Part shown: positions 41,454-50,396 of the stretch, in pieces
Layout: every line of letters starts with the position of its first letter
Position numbering within the stretch: position 1 is the stretch's first letter
Virus record (IMG/VR): IMGVR_UViG_3300033571_014797
Location: 1 to 64,000 of that record
Origin: a virus
Length of the DNA stretch: 64,000 nucleotides
Reading direction: 5' to 3' (one strand)
Translations under genes and position numbers: made by a program
The notes under the pieces: generated by a model
The model's input: the letters and a program-made list of their open reading frames with translations, nothing else
Told to the model about the DNA's origin: nothing
Databases searched by the model: none

Positions 41454-41906
41454 TTATTTGACTTTGAATTTACGAATTTTTTTAGGATTGTGGAACATTT
41501 CTGCTTCAGTAATAATTCTAAAATTAATACCGTTAGCTGCACACCAGGCCTTTGCTGCTGCCCATTTGTGAGCATTTAAAATTGCCATTGCTTGACTACG
41601 CTGACTCTTTCCTACTGTTTCTAATACTTCGCCACTGGGTTTGATTTCAACTAACTCGGCTTTTTGTTTTCCATTTTTATCTTGATAAACTACAAAAAAG
41701 TCTGGAACATATATTGTGTTTTTATTTGTAAATGGATTATGATAAGGAATATGAATACTTTCGCTTGCCCAATTAATAACATTAGGATGATTATCGCAAA
41801 ATGTCATAAACGCCCATTCCCAACTGCTACGATAAGTTGGATCTCTTTTACCAGCATACTTTTTAGGATTTTTTAGGGAAAACTTACCTTGAGAATATTT
41901 GCTCAT
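41454..41906 (-). CDS. gp4: head completion protein gp4 (TnsA-like fold)
   Basis: 150 residues (T4 gp4 150). Start taken at the ATG at 41906; a TTG frame from 41930 precedes it and AAGGA lies upstream of the ATG. Family pattern: Q-G-K-F-x-x-K-N-P-K-K-Y, Y-R-S-S-W-E-W, V-P-D-F-F-V-V-Y and V-E-I-K-P, in which E, D and E-x-K are the nuclease-type metal residues. gp4 closes packaged heads. ATGA overlap with the upstream gene. Confidence 0.92.
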   Translation of the reverse strand: MSKYSQGKFSLKNPKKYAGKRDPTYRSSWEWAFMTFCDNHPNVINWASESIHIPYHNPFTNKNTIYVPDFFVVYQDKNGKQKAELVEIKPSGEVLETVGKSQRSQAMAILNAHKWAAAKAWCAANGINFRIITEAEMFHNPKKIRKFKVK

Positions 41907-42259
41907 GGCAATAAATTCCTTTGCACCCAAAAATTAGTTGTAACATTGTTATTAAAACCAATCTTGCTTGTTGCTGGTCTTAAACTATTAAAAAAAGCAA
42001 TTAATAAAGTTTTTAATTCACTTGTATTCGCTGCTTTAGTAAATTCATTTAAGATTTTTAAAGGGTCTAACTTATTTTCATAAGTTAATGATATAACACT
42101 TTCTGTTAATTGCTTTGCTGCACTAGTGCTATCTGTTTTAGATCTAAAAAATGCCAGAAGTTGTTCATAAACTTCTGGATCAATGTTTACAGAAGGAGTA
42201 ACGGTACTGTTAAACAGCAATTGCGAATTTGTTAATGATCCTGGTAAATTTGTAGCCAT
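41903..42259 (-). CDS. conserved small virion/neck-region protein
   Basis: 118 residues. Pattern L-T-N-S-Q-L-L-F, V-N-I-D-P-E-V-Y-E-Q-L-L-A-F-F, L-I-A-F-F-N-S-L-R-P-A-T-S-K-I-G belongs to a protein found between tail tube and gp4 in aquatic T4-like phages. Function not known; probably structural. A weak TGTAAATA box lies 4 bases before the ATG. Confidence 0.7.
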   Translation of the reverse strand: MATNLPGSLTNSQLLFNSTVTPSVNIDPEVYEQLLAFFRSKTDSTSAAKQLTESVISLTYENKLDPLKILNEFTKAANTSELKTLLIAFFNSLRPATSKIGFNNNVTTNFWVQRNLLP

Positions 42260-42274
42260 ACTGTATTTACAACT

Positions 42275-43819
42275 TTAATTACCATTGATAGAAGAGTAAT
42301 TTGCCAAGTAATCTTCTGCTACTGCATTAATATCTGTACCGGGTGCTAATTTAATACTAGAAATAAACTGTTGTACTGATCTAATAGAATCTTTATCATA
42401 ACCTTTTTCAGACAATGATTGTTCTAAATTTTGACCATTATACACTGCTTGAGTTAAGTTATTATTTGCATCAGTTAAAGAAGAAATAGGCATTGGTGGG
42501 GGATGACCGTAATCACTTGCTACTACCATAGAATTTGGATTTTTAAGATATTGCTCTGCTATTTCTTGATAATTTGGGCCAGGCGGGGAATTACCATTTT
42601 CGTCAGGAGGTAATGCAGCACCAAATGCTCCAGTCCCTTGACTCATAATATAATAATCTGCTGCGGTAATTTGACTAGGTGTATAACCTTTTTGTAATAA
42701 AGCATTTTGCCAACTTGAAGTAGGATATAATGTTTGTCTTTGTGCAGGAGTTAAAATTACATCTCCATCACTTAAACATACTGCTGGTTTAATACAATTA
42801 ACTGCACCATAATCTACATTCACATCGCGTTTAGTATTAATTGTTGGAAATATATAGCCACTTCTATTTGGCAAATCATAAGTGTTTTGCAAAGCTACAG
42901 CAAGTTGATTATTACTAATTATTGCACTAGCAGTTGAAACATTTCTATTATAATCCAATGTTTGTGATAAACGATTTGGATTATTACTGTAAGTTTTTTT
43001 ACTTTTTACACCATTTGCTGTAGACTTGTTAAACAATTGTCCTGTTGAAAAATTAACTTGAAGACCAGCAACTCCACTAGTTAACGGACTCATAGTAACA
43101 TCATAAGTTTCTGGCGCATCTTGTCCAAACCCTTCAATTCCAAATACTGAATCTATATTATCATCATACGTAACGCCAGTATAGCGAACAGTCATATTAG
43201 CTTCAACTGTGCCTGTATTATCTGCATAATCTAACGTGTCGTGTGTAAAATTAGTTATGAGTGGATTATGAATAGTCATTTTTTGTGCATTAGAGCCATT
43301 CATACAATAAATGCTTATGCTATCTAGATAAGGACTTGTTGAACCAGTATCTAATCCCCATCTAGATTTCTGACGGGTATCATATTTGTCATCAACAATA
43401 TAATCAATATCATTATAGCTACCATCAGCATAATAGTAATTGTAATAACTTCTCCAAAAGTTTCTTAAACTTCCTATATTATCATCGTGAAATTTGATAT
43501 TGATTGGTGTATACTGAATACTTCTTTGCACTAAAACTTTTTTATTATATTGATTTAATTCTTGTACTTCCATTTGAAATCTTGGCATATCAATTGTTTT
43601 AACAAGATAACTTAATTCATTTGGCCCAACAGGAGCAGGAGCATCAGTAAATTGATCTGAGCTTGCGGCAGGATTTAAATTGAATGTTACGTAAAATAGA
43701 AATTTATATTTAGGTGCTCTAGCATAATCGTTTGTACGGAAAATCTGTGCGGCATGTTTATAATCCCGCACAGACTTATTACCTAACGAAAACCAAATCC
43801 CTTGGCCGCTTGTAGCCAT
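42275..43819 (-). CDS. gp19-like: tail tube-like protein with long C-terminal extension
   Basis: 514 residues. Residues 30-245 resemble the gp19/gp54 tube fold: A-P-K-Y-K-F-L-F-Y-V-T-F-N, L-V-K-T-I-D-M-P-R-F-Q, Y-T-P-I-N-I-K-F-H-D-D and S-I-Y-C-M-N-G. An extension of about 270 residues follows, with two copies of a helical unit (Q-K-G-Y-T-P-S-Q-I and E-K-G-Y-D-K-D-S-I-R). Probably a tube-terminal or baseplate tube-initiator protein (gp54-like role) rather than the main tube subunit. Starts 5 bases after gp19. Confidence 0.75.
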   Translation of the reverse strand: MATSGQGIWFSLGNKSVRDYKHAAQIFRTNDYARAPKYKFLFYVTFNLNPAASSDQFTDAPAPVGPNELSYLVKTIDMPRFQMEVQELNQYNKKVLVQRSIQYTPINIKFHDDNIGSLRNFWRSYYNYYYADGSYNDIDYIVDDKYDTRQKSRWGLDTGSTSPYLDSISIYCMNGSNAQKMTIHNPLITNFTHDTLDYADNTGTVEANMTVRYTGVTYDDNIDSVFGIEGFGQDAPETYDVTMSPLTSGVAGLQVNFSTGQLFNKSTANGVKSKKTYSNNPNRLSQTLDYNRNVSTASAIISNNQLAVALQNTYDLPNRSGYIFPTINTKRDVNVDYGAVNCIKPAVCLSDGDVILTPAQRQTLYPTSSWQNALLQKGYTPSQITAADYYIMSQGTGAFGAALPPDENGNSPPGPNYQEIAEQYLKNPNSMVVASDYGHPPPMPISSLTDANNNLTQAVYNGQNLEQSLSEKGYDKDSIRSVQQFISSIKLAPGTDINAVAEDYLANYSSINGN

Positions 43820-43824
43820 ATGCT

Positions 43825-44454
43825 TTATCCAGTTATAGAAAAGTTAGTACTTACTTGACCTTGTGCTCTAACGCTAGTACCAATACCAGATCCTACTGGT
43901 GTTTGTAAAGCATTATCATAACGAATTTGCATTTGAATTGTTGCATGTTCATTATCTTTATAATCAAAGTTATTGTAGTTTACTTCGCTAATAAAGCATC
44001 CATAAAGTTCCCAAGTTTCAAGAACATTTGGAGCAATATTTCCGTTGCCGCCGTCTAATACTTCAAACAGCACTTGGAACTTATAATCAATTCCTGATAC
44101 TGCACTTGCTTGTTCAGCAAAGTCAAACTGTTTCTGAACTTGTTCACCAATAAGAGCAGATACTCTACCGTTAACATCATCTCTAAAGTTAACTGTAACT
44201 GGTTGCCATTCTGGCTTGCCTTGTAGATACATCTTACTGTTATAAACATCGATTGTAATTGGATTAAAATTTAAAGTAGGTCTAGTGAAATCCATTACTT
44301 GTTTAGAAAGTTCTGAAGTAGGATTGGTTACTCCAAAATTAATAAATGATACCCTGAATCGATACTTTAGCTTGGGCATCAACAAGCCTTGAGCATTATT
44401 GCTCTGATCAGTATTTAAAGGTACTGTCATTTTTGTTAATGATGCAACTGCCAT
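43825..44454 (-). CDS. gp19: tail tube protein gp19
   Basis: 209 residues (T4 gp19 163). G-L-L-M-P-K-L-K-Y-R-F-R-V-S-F-I-N-F-G near the N-terminus, V-M-D-F-T-R-P-T-L-N, and W-E-L-Y-G-C-F-I are the T4-like tube signature. Polymerises to the inner tail tube. Late promoter TATAAATA and AGGAG site precede the ATG, giving strong late expression. Confidence 0.92.
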   Translation of the reverse strand: MAVASLTKMTVPLNTDQSNNAQGLLMPKLKYRFRVSFINFGVTNPTSELSKQVMDFTRPTLNFNPITIDVYNSKMYLQGKPEWQPVTVNFRDDVNGRVSALIGEQVQKQFDFAEQASAVSGIDYKFQVLFEVLDGGNGNIAPNVLETWELYGCFISEVNYNNFDYKDNEHATIQMQIRYDNALQTPVGSGIGTSVRAQGQVSTNFSITG

Positions 44455-44475
44455 CTGTTGTACTCCTGTTGTAAT

Positions 44476-44483
44476 TATTTATA
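44476..44483 (-). promoter_or_regulatory. late promoter box TATAAATA for gp19
   Basis: Exact core on the minus strand, 22 bases before the gp19 ATG with AGGAG in between; directly behind the gp18 terminator. Confidence 0.75.
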
Positions 44484-44518
44484 GTTCTTGATGACAATTT
44501 TTCCTGGGCACAAATCAT

Positions 44519-44545
44519 GAAAAGAGGCTCGTAAGAGCCTCTTTT
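44519..44545 (-). terminator. intrinsic terminator of gp18
   Basis: Stem AAAAGAGGCTC/GAGCCTCTTTT with GTAA loop; 8 bases after the gp18 stop. Confidence 0.85.
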
Positions 44546-44552
44546 ATTTTCT

Positions 44553-47500
44553 TTAACCTAGCGGTACAGCTGGAGCTAAGTTACCTGCTGCAATTTGACC
44601 AGTACCCTTAATTCTTACTGGAATGTAGATAAATTCTACAGCTTTAACTGGCTCGATAGCAACATCGATATGTAGTTCATTGCGATCAATAGTATCATTG
44701 GTATTGTTTGATCTGTCGCAAACTACTAAGTGATCATAAACACCTCTACGTGAAGTTACATCAATTAACAACTTATCAATTAATGATTTAGCAGTATCTC
44801 TTGTTAGCTTGTCATTTGGTTCAAATACCAATGGACGAACTAAAGTTTCAATCTGTCTACGTAGATAGCAAACTAATCTAGCAACATTAATTCTATCCAA
44901 TGCCGTAGCATCTGCTTGGCGTGTACGATTACCGTAATTAATGCGGCCTACACCTGGGAAGAATGAAATTGGATTAACTTGGTGTTGATATAACAAATCT
45001 CTTAGTTCTTGTGGAACCCCGGTTGGTACAAAGATGTTGTTATTTTGACGATTAATATAACCAATGCCCTTAACTGCATCCAATACACCTCTCTTGTTAC
45101 CAGCAGGTGCGAACCATAGTTCGCCAATCTGATCGCTGCGAATGAATGTACGAAGCATTACACTTGACATTGGAACAGCAATAGATCCCACACCGTCTAG
45201 CGAATCCATAATTGCAGTTCCTGGGTAGAAAACTGCGGTGTATGGATCACTTGTATTGAGCGCATCCTCACCTGTTAATCCAGTACCTAAACTATCTGTT
45301 AGATAGTTTTCAATGGTTGTTGTGTCAGTTGAAAGTCCCATTGGAACTTCACCAATAATAAATCCAGTATTCTTGCGATCATCGTTAAGAACTTTTAAGT
45401 TATCAAGCAATTCAGGATAACCTGGGCATACCAATAAGTTAAAGTCCTTGCCTTCTTCACGAAGTTCTGTGCTATTTGTCACTGCTTGTGCTAGTGCGCT
45501 TACAACAACATTTCTTACTGCTTGACGTCCAAAATATGGTACACCATTCCATTTTGCACCGCTATAAGATTGCCAAGTATCAGTTACAGCTGGAAGACTT
45601 AGTAGTGGGAAGTCATCTGCATTGAAATAATTCTTAACAAATTTTTTCACATTGTTACTGCTTCTGCGTGTATTGAACAACAAACAACCATTTGGATATA
45701 AATCTGGGTCAGGTGCATCTAGATCAACATAATCACTGGTTATTAAATCAGTAATCAATGGAATATCATCTAGATGAATATCTGAAGATCCGTCAGTGTC
45801 CCATCTAGCGTCCGCAAACAATATACCATCTTCTGTTGTTGAATCAGTAGTATCGAGTTGTACCCAAGTATCAGTACCGGTTACACTCTGCCAACGATAA
45901 ATTTTAGGATAGTTGTCATAATCACTAGTGTCGACCCACAAATCGCCGTATACTAAGGCATTACCTTGACTGTTAAGTGTAGGCTGACTAGCACTAATAA
46001 TTGGTCCATTAGGATCGGTTTGAGTTAAATTAAAGCCACGTGCATCAAGTGAAACATTAAGATAACCCTTCCATGTGTTGTTGTCATTAATCATAATGTC
46101 AACTTCTTGGCCACTGTAGAACCACAATGTACCATCTGTTGGAATAGCTGTAGGTTCACTTGCTTGTTGAATTATAGCAGGATTATAAGGTATAACCCAG
46201 TTACTTCCAGTTAGTGTACCATCATTATGCGGATCCTCAACGTTTATTAAGTTAGTAGTAATACCCATGTCAGCTAAAGGCGTACCATTAGTGTCATCTA
46301 AGAAAATTGTTCCGCCTGTTGTATGAGTAATTACAATTTTACCGTTTACAACATCAGCAGTTACTATTGGGTTTCCGTTTTGACTAATGTTTAATGCACT
46401 AATTGCTGCTGCAACACCTTCAACTGTGTTATTTGGACTTGCAGGTACTGTTACAGTATAAGTTGGGCTAGTACTCATTGATCCAATAAGTGTTGCTCTA
46501 ATTGTAAATGTTTCGGTCGCTACTAATGTTGGATTTACATTAGCTGCTGTAATAACTGTTGGGCCAGTTGTATATCTAGTATAAATTTGATATGAAACAT
46601 TACCACTGGCATCAGCATCATACTTTGTATACAATGTATCTTTTGCAATACCCAGGCCGCCTTTAGTAGGATCTAATGTATATAAAGCTTCAACATTGCC
46701 TGACAATAGTAAATTAGGAATTAAATCCCATGTATTAGTAACACTGTTTCTACGATAAGTTGTTAAATTAGCGCCATAATTATAATTGGTAGTTTTAATC
46801 CAAATACTACCAGTTGGTCTTGGCTCAGCATTGATGCTCTTCCAAGTTGGCACACTACTATGTTTGCTAAACTGTACGGCTGGTCCATAGAAAGTACCTT
46901 CTTCAATACCTAAATCGTCTAATACTGTGCCTGAAACTGCTTCAATGCTTACTGCACCATCTGTATTAGTACCATCGCTTTTTGAAGTTCTTTTAACGAA
47001 TAATGTAAATTTACCTGATAATTTAACTGCGCGAACACCAGTAATACCTGCGCCTGCATTTAATGCATTGATCTGCGCTGCTAATGCAGTGTCTGTTGTA
47101 GTAGCACCAATAGTAATAGTGGTATTGTTAATTTTAAATGCATCACCAGTGTTAAGTGTTGTTACGTTTGCATTAGTAGCAACTACTGGCGGCGCACATG
47201 TGTTTTCCCAATCAAGACTTCCTACAGGCACCCAATTATTCAAATAATTTTTTTCGTACATTGGATTACTGCTGACTGTGCCTACTATAGCAAACGATCC
47301 AACTGATCCATAAAGTGAAGTTGGAACATCATTAACATCTAGATAATCTGTATTTGTAACATAAGAAGGTTTAATTCTTGTAAATGCATTGTCAGCAAGG
47401 TTCCATCTGAAAACACCCCATGATGTTGTATTTGAATTCAACCATAATGTGCCACCAGCTGCATCTGCATTTGGTCTAACAGTTGTTGCTTCTAACTGAC

Positions 47501-47852
47501 TTAAATCAATATCAGCTCTCATGATATATGCACTGCTGATAATATCTAAACAGTTATGAGCTGCATGTAATCCATATTCGCCAAGCTCGCTTCCATAAAG
47601 TCTTGTTCCGCTAGCTGAAGTAGGAAAGTTTGGCATGCCATAATAGTTTACTAATTCTCTTTGACTACTAATATTGTAAATTTTACCTGCATTTGCTTTT
47701 GTTGTGCCAGGAGCAATATTTCCTGAAGCATTGGTCTTATCTTGTGCAGTTGCCATCAAGATAAAAGGCACTGTACCTACAGCAGTTGGAGCATAGTTGC
47801 TCTCATCAATTACTGTAATTTGTACGCCTGGTGAAACTAAACTGTTTGCCAT
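44553..47852 (-). CDS. gp18: contractile tail sheath protein gp18, greatly enlarged
   Basis: About 1,099 residues from the ATG at 47852 (T4 gp18 659). N-terminal S-P-G-V-Q-I-T-V-I-D-E-S (SPGVxxxxxD) and the C-terminal third with P-A-G-N-K-R-G, I-N-Y-G-N-R-T and the L-V-R-P-L-V-F-E-P-N-D region are standard sheath. Between about residues 130 and 680 lie insertions: at least four G-T/S/D-L/I-W modules and two flagellin-insertion-like segments (I-N-N-T-T-I-T-I-G; F-T-I-R-A-T-L). These are probably surface-exposed domains decorating the tail. Confidence 0.95.
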   Translation of the reverse strand: MANSLVSPGVQITVIDESNYAPTAVGTVPFILMATAQDKTNASGNIAPGTTKANAGKIYNISSQRELVNYYGMPNFPTSASGTRLYGSELGEYGLHAAHNCLDIISSAYIMRADIDLSQLEATTVRPNADAAGGTLWLNSNTTSWGVFRWNLADNAFTRIKPSYVTNTDYLDVNDVPTSLYGSVGSFAIVGTVSSNPMYEKNYLNNWVPVGSLDWENTCAPPVVATNANVTTLNTGDAFKINNTTITIGATTTDTALAAQINALNAGAGITGVRAVKLSGKFTLFVKRTSKSDGTNTDGAVSIEAVSGTVLDDLGIEEGTFYGPAVQFSKHSSVPTWKSINAEPRPTGSIWIKTTNYNYGANLTTYRRNSVTNTWDLIPNLLLSGNVEALYTLDPTKGGLGIAKDTLYTKYDADASGNVSYQIYTRYTTGPTVITAANVNPTLVATETFTIRATLIGSMSTSPTYTVTVPASPNNTVEGVAAAISALNISQNGNPIVTADVVNGKIVITHTTGGTIFLDDTNGTPLADMGITTNLINVEDPHNDGTLTGSNWVIPYNPAIIQQASEPTAIPTDGTLWFYSGQEVDIMINDNNTWKGYLNVSLDARGFNLTQTDPNGPIISASQPTLNSQGNALVYGDLWVDTSDYDNYPKIYRWQSVTGTDTWVQLDTTDSTTEDGILFADARWDTDGSSDIHLDDIPLITDLITSDYVDLDAPDPDLYPNGCLLFNTRRSSNNVKKFVKNYFNADDFPLLSLPAVTDTWQSYSGAKWNGVPYFGRQAVRNVVVSALAQAVTNSTELREEGKDFNLLVCPGYPELLDNLKVLNDDRKNTGFIIGEVPMGLSTDTTTIENYLTDSLGTGLTGEDALNTSDPYTAVFYPGTAIMDSLDGVGSIAVPMSSVMLRTFIRSDQIGELWFAPAGNKRGVLDAVKGIGYINRQNNNIFVPTGVPQELRDLLYQHQVNPISFFPGVGRINYGNRTRQADATALDRINVARLVCYLRRQIETLVRPLVFEPNDKLTRDTAKSLIDKLLIDVTSRRGVYDHLVVCDRSNNTNDTIDRNELHIDVAIEPVKAVEFIYIPVRIKGTGQIAAGNLAPAVPLG

Positions 47853-47881
47853 GATTATCATATCCTTTAGTAGGTTAGTAA

Positions 47882-47889
47882 TATTTAGC
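47882..47889 (-). promoter_or_regulatory. late promoter box GCTAAATA for gp18
   Basis: Minus strand GCTAAATATT, 29 bases before the ATG at 47852, with AAAGGAT between. Confidence 0.65.
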
Positions 47890-47923
47890 GGATATGGCTA
47901 AAACCAGGGCTTTAGATAGAGTT

Positions 47924-48535
47924 CTATTGGGATATTATAGCAGCAACATTAGATTTTAAATTGTCTAAAGTTCCATCATTATTAATAATATTATTTCTTT
48001 TTGCCAAACGCCAATCCCACTCGCTACGATGAACTGATGGATAATATATTCCCATATGCCTCGACAAATCGTCATAATCGTCAAAGTATATTTTATACCA
48101 GTCTGGCATAGGGGAACGTCGTACTTCCCATATCTGCCCGTTCTGTGACAATATAAGATCCACTTCGTTACAAAACCTTACATCACTAATAACATAATTT
48201 TTGCTAGAATCATTTAACTTTTTCAAAAGGCTATGAACCCAAATGTTTTTATGAAAATGATCACGCATTACATCAGTTCCAATATGCTGCAAGACCCATC
48301 GAGGAGTAACAGGATGTCCCATAACGTTTGACCAATAGTCATCCGTTAGTTCTCTCCACGTACGGCTTTCTTCGGTGTCGCCTTGAAGTAATTCTCTAGG
48401 CCAACCAAATATTGATGCTACAGCATCTTTAAGAGTATCTGCAAAACTAACTTTAGTGAATCCGTAATCTTCAACTAAGATACTGGCAACAGTGCTTTTG
48501 CCCGAGTTAATTAATCCAATAATTCCAACGATCAT
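47924..48535 (-). CDS. gp1: deoxynucleoside monophosphate kinase, gp1-like
   Basis: 203 residues (T4 gp1 241). P-loop G-L-I-N-S-G-K-S-T at residues 7-15, F-A-D-T-L-K acceptor region, G-T-D-V-M-R-D and V-I-S-D-V-R-F are the dNMP kinase family motifs. It phosphorylates dNMPs for DNA synthesis. It is unusual to find it between neck gp13 and sheath gp18. Preceded by ATTATAAC just upstream. Confidence 0.9.
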   Translation of the reverse strand: MIVGIIGLINSGKSTVASILVEDYGFTKVSFADTLKDAVASIFGWPRELLQGDTEESRTWRELTDDYWSNVMGHPVTPRWVLQHIGTDVMRDHFHKNIWVHSLLKKLNDSSKNYVISDVRFCNEVDLILSQNGQIWEVRRSPMPDWYKIYFDDYDDLSRHMGIYYPSVHRSEWDWRLAKRNNIINNDGTLDNLKSNVAAIISQ

Positions 48536-48562
48536 AAGATTATTATAACAAAAAAATGTCAG

Positions 48563-49315
48563 TTAGCCAATAACAAACCACGCAGGAGTTTCGCCTGCCA
48601 TGTAAGTTGTTATTTCAGCATCTAACTTTGCAATCTTTTCTTTGGCTTCAGTAATTAAAGCCCCGCCATTTAATTGTGTACCGCCTTGAGGGCCTGGTAA
48701 ACTAGCAAACTTACTACGAGCTTGACCTAAAGTGTACATGCAAAGTGCTAGTGTATATTCTTTGATCCATGGCTGACTATATGTGTCACTTAAAATTGTT
48801 AAGTCTGGTTTATAATTTTCAGTCCAAACTAAAATAGTTTCTTTATCTGCACGAGGACGACGCATGATTGTTAGCTGCTTAGTGACTGTGTTGAATTGGA
48901 AGTTTAAGAAACCACCAAACATTTTAGCAGCTTCTTTCAAGAACATACTATAGAATGCATAAGTAGCAAGACCTCCAACACGACCGCTTTGAATCATATA
49001 GAAGTTAACAAAGCCTGCTTCAAATGGTTCGTACTGACTGCTAGTACCACTGTTAGCACCAATATTTCTCTTAAAGCAATTACGTACTGAAATAACTTCT
49101 TTTGGAAGTGTATAAACATTTGTGTCTTTTTGCAACTCTAAAAAGCTATAACTTTCTTCAACGCTGTTGCTACTACGCTGCCTAAATCGAAGTAAAGCTT
49201 GGTTTAAAGAATTTTCATAATGTACAGGATCGAGTTCAATATCAATCATGCCATCACCTAAAGTGTAACGTACATAATCGTAAACTGAATTTTTAGCTTC
49301 TGCAAGTGTGGTCAT
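48563..49315 (-). CDS. gp13: neck protein gp13-like
   Basis: 250 residues. A-L-L-R-F-R-Q-R-S, N-V-Y-T-L-P-K-E-V-I-S-V-R, F-E-A-G-F, R-V-G-G-L-A-T-Y, and A-R-S-K-F-A-S-L-P-G-P-Q-G-G are the conserved blocks of gp13 in aquatic T4-like phages. With gp14 it forms the neck collar joining head and tail. Late AATAAATA box 7 bases before the ATG. Confidence 0.88.
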   Translation of the reverse strand: MTTLAEAKNSVYDYVRYTLGDGMIDIELDPVHYENSLNQALLRFRQRSSNSVEESYSFLELQKDTNVYTLPKEVISVRNCFKRNIGANSGTSSQYEPFEAGFVNFYMIQSGRVGGLATYAFYSMFLKEAAKMFGGFLNFQFNTVTKQLTIMRRPRADKETILVWTENYKPDLTILSDTYSQPWIKEYTLALCMYTLGQARSKFASLPGPQGGTQLNGGALITEAKEKIAKLDAEITTYMAGETPAWFVIG

Positions 49316-49322
49316 TGTTAAT

Positions 49323-49330
49323 TATTTATT
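49323..49330 (-). promoter_or_regulatory. late promoter box AATAAATA, nearly leaderless
   Basis: Minus strand CAATAAATAATTAACA then ATG at 49315. Confidence 0.45.
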
Positions 49331-49361
49331 GATTTTAAATTAGTTAAAACTTGTACTAAAT

Positions 49362-50378
49362 TCAAAACATTGACTTTTTTGGCTTACATTTACCGCATTG
49401 CACATCACACTGTTGAAGTCTGCCTTTGTCATATGAATTTATATTCCAAGATTCTTTAACTTTTTTCATCCATTTTAAACAAGTTTCTAAATCATACATA
49501 TGTAAATTATTATTTTCTAAGAGCGTAGCAATTGGTTTATTGATTTTAAAATAATCATAATTAGAAGGACTATGCCCTAACCAACAACAAGGGAATACTT
49601 CACCATTAGCACTGATATAAATTGTTTTTCTATCTAATGCTTTGCATTTTGGTTCAATTTCAGTTTCATATTTGTCTGGAAATGGTATTTTATTATTATA
49701 AAACAATTTTGTATTGTAAAATTCAAAAACTGTTTTATATTTCTTATCAACTTTACCAATGTCATGTGACCAATTACCCTGTCTATCAAATACAGGTCCA
49801 TCGTTTCTGCCCTCATCTAATAATCGAAATTCTTTAAATCCTAACTTTTCTGACAGCAATTGACACTCATCGACTTGATGTTTATTATGATCAAATAAAA
49901 TCATCTTCCAAATTGCATATCCGCCTGCTTCAATGAAGTATGCAGCATTTTGTAAAATTTTATGAAAGTTAGTATCTTGTCTATATAAATGATGTGTATC
50001 TTCTAATCCGTCCAGGCAAAACATCATTTCAACGTTTAAAGATGCTAGAGTTGTCCAGAAATTTTTATCTCTAGCACTGGAATTTGAACTAATCAATATT
50101 CGAAGTTTTGGATTACTAGATCTAAAATATTCAATAATTTTTAGAGATTCGTTATTCATAACAAAATCTCCAAAATTTCCGTTAATTAAAATTAATTTTA
50201 ATTGTTTAATAAAATCTATAGAGAATCTTTTGATAATTAAATTCAAAGATAAATCTGTTTCATCATACCCTAGATTTTTAGGATATCCGTGAAAATTTCT
50301 TGCACATAAAGGACAACGAGCATTGCATCTAGAACTTAATTCTAGATGCAATTCTTCAATTTTGCTTAATTCAAACAT
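49362..50378 (-). CDS. radical SAM/SPASM protein
   Basis: 338 residues. CxxxCxxC at C18, C22, C25 close to the N-terminus, then a TIM-barrel-like region. The SAM-binding GGE is replaced by N-G-N-F-G-D. SPASM cysteines at the C-terminus: C-K-A-L (about 248), E-V-F-P-C-C-W (about 265) and C-D-V-Q-C-G-K-C (near 325-332). Peptide-modifying enzymes have this layout. ATTAAATA box lies 6 bases before the ATG. Located between neck and early genes; substrate unknown. Confidence 0.9.
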   Translation of the reverse strand: MFELSKIEELHLELSSRCNARCPLCARNFHGYPKNLGYDETDLSLNLIIKRFSIDFIKQLKLILINGNFGDFVMNNESLKIIEYFRSSNPKLRILISSNSSARDKNFWTTLASLNVEMMFCLDGLEDTHHLYRQDTNFHKILQNAAYFIEAGGYAIWKMILFDHNKHQVDECQLLSEKLGFKEFRLLDEGRNDGPVFDRQGNWSHDIGKVDKKYKTVFEFYNTKLFYNNKIPFPDKYETEIEPKCKALDRKTIYISANGEVFPCCWLGHSPSNYDYFKINKPIATLLENNNLHMYDLETCLKWMKKVKESWNINSYDKGRLQQCDVQCGKCKPKKSMF

Positions 50379-50384
50379 TAAGCA

Positions 50385-50392
50385 TATTTAAT
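50385..50392 (-). promoter_or_regulatory. late promoter-like box ATTAAATA
   Basis: Minus strand ATTAAATATGCTTA then ATG at 50378; same variant as at 61145. Confidence 0.4.
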
Positions 50393-50396
50393 CTAT

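Noticed and set aside
41906-41930. Possible capsid-targeting peptide M-G-A-K-E-F-I-A before gp4
   Set aside because: The frame begins with TTG; the ATG at 41906 matches the T4 gp4 start and has AAGGA in front, so the peptide is probably not translated.
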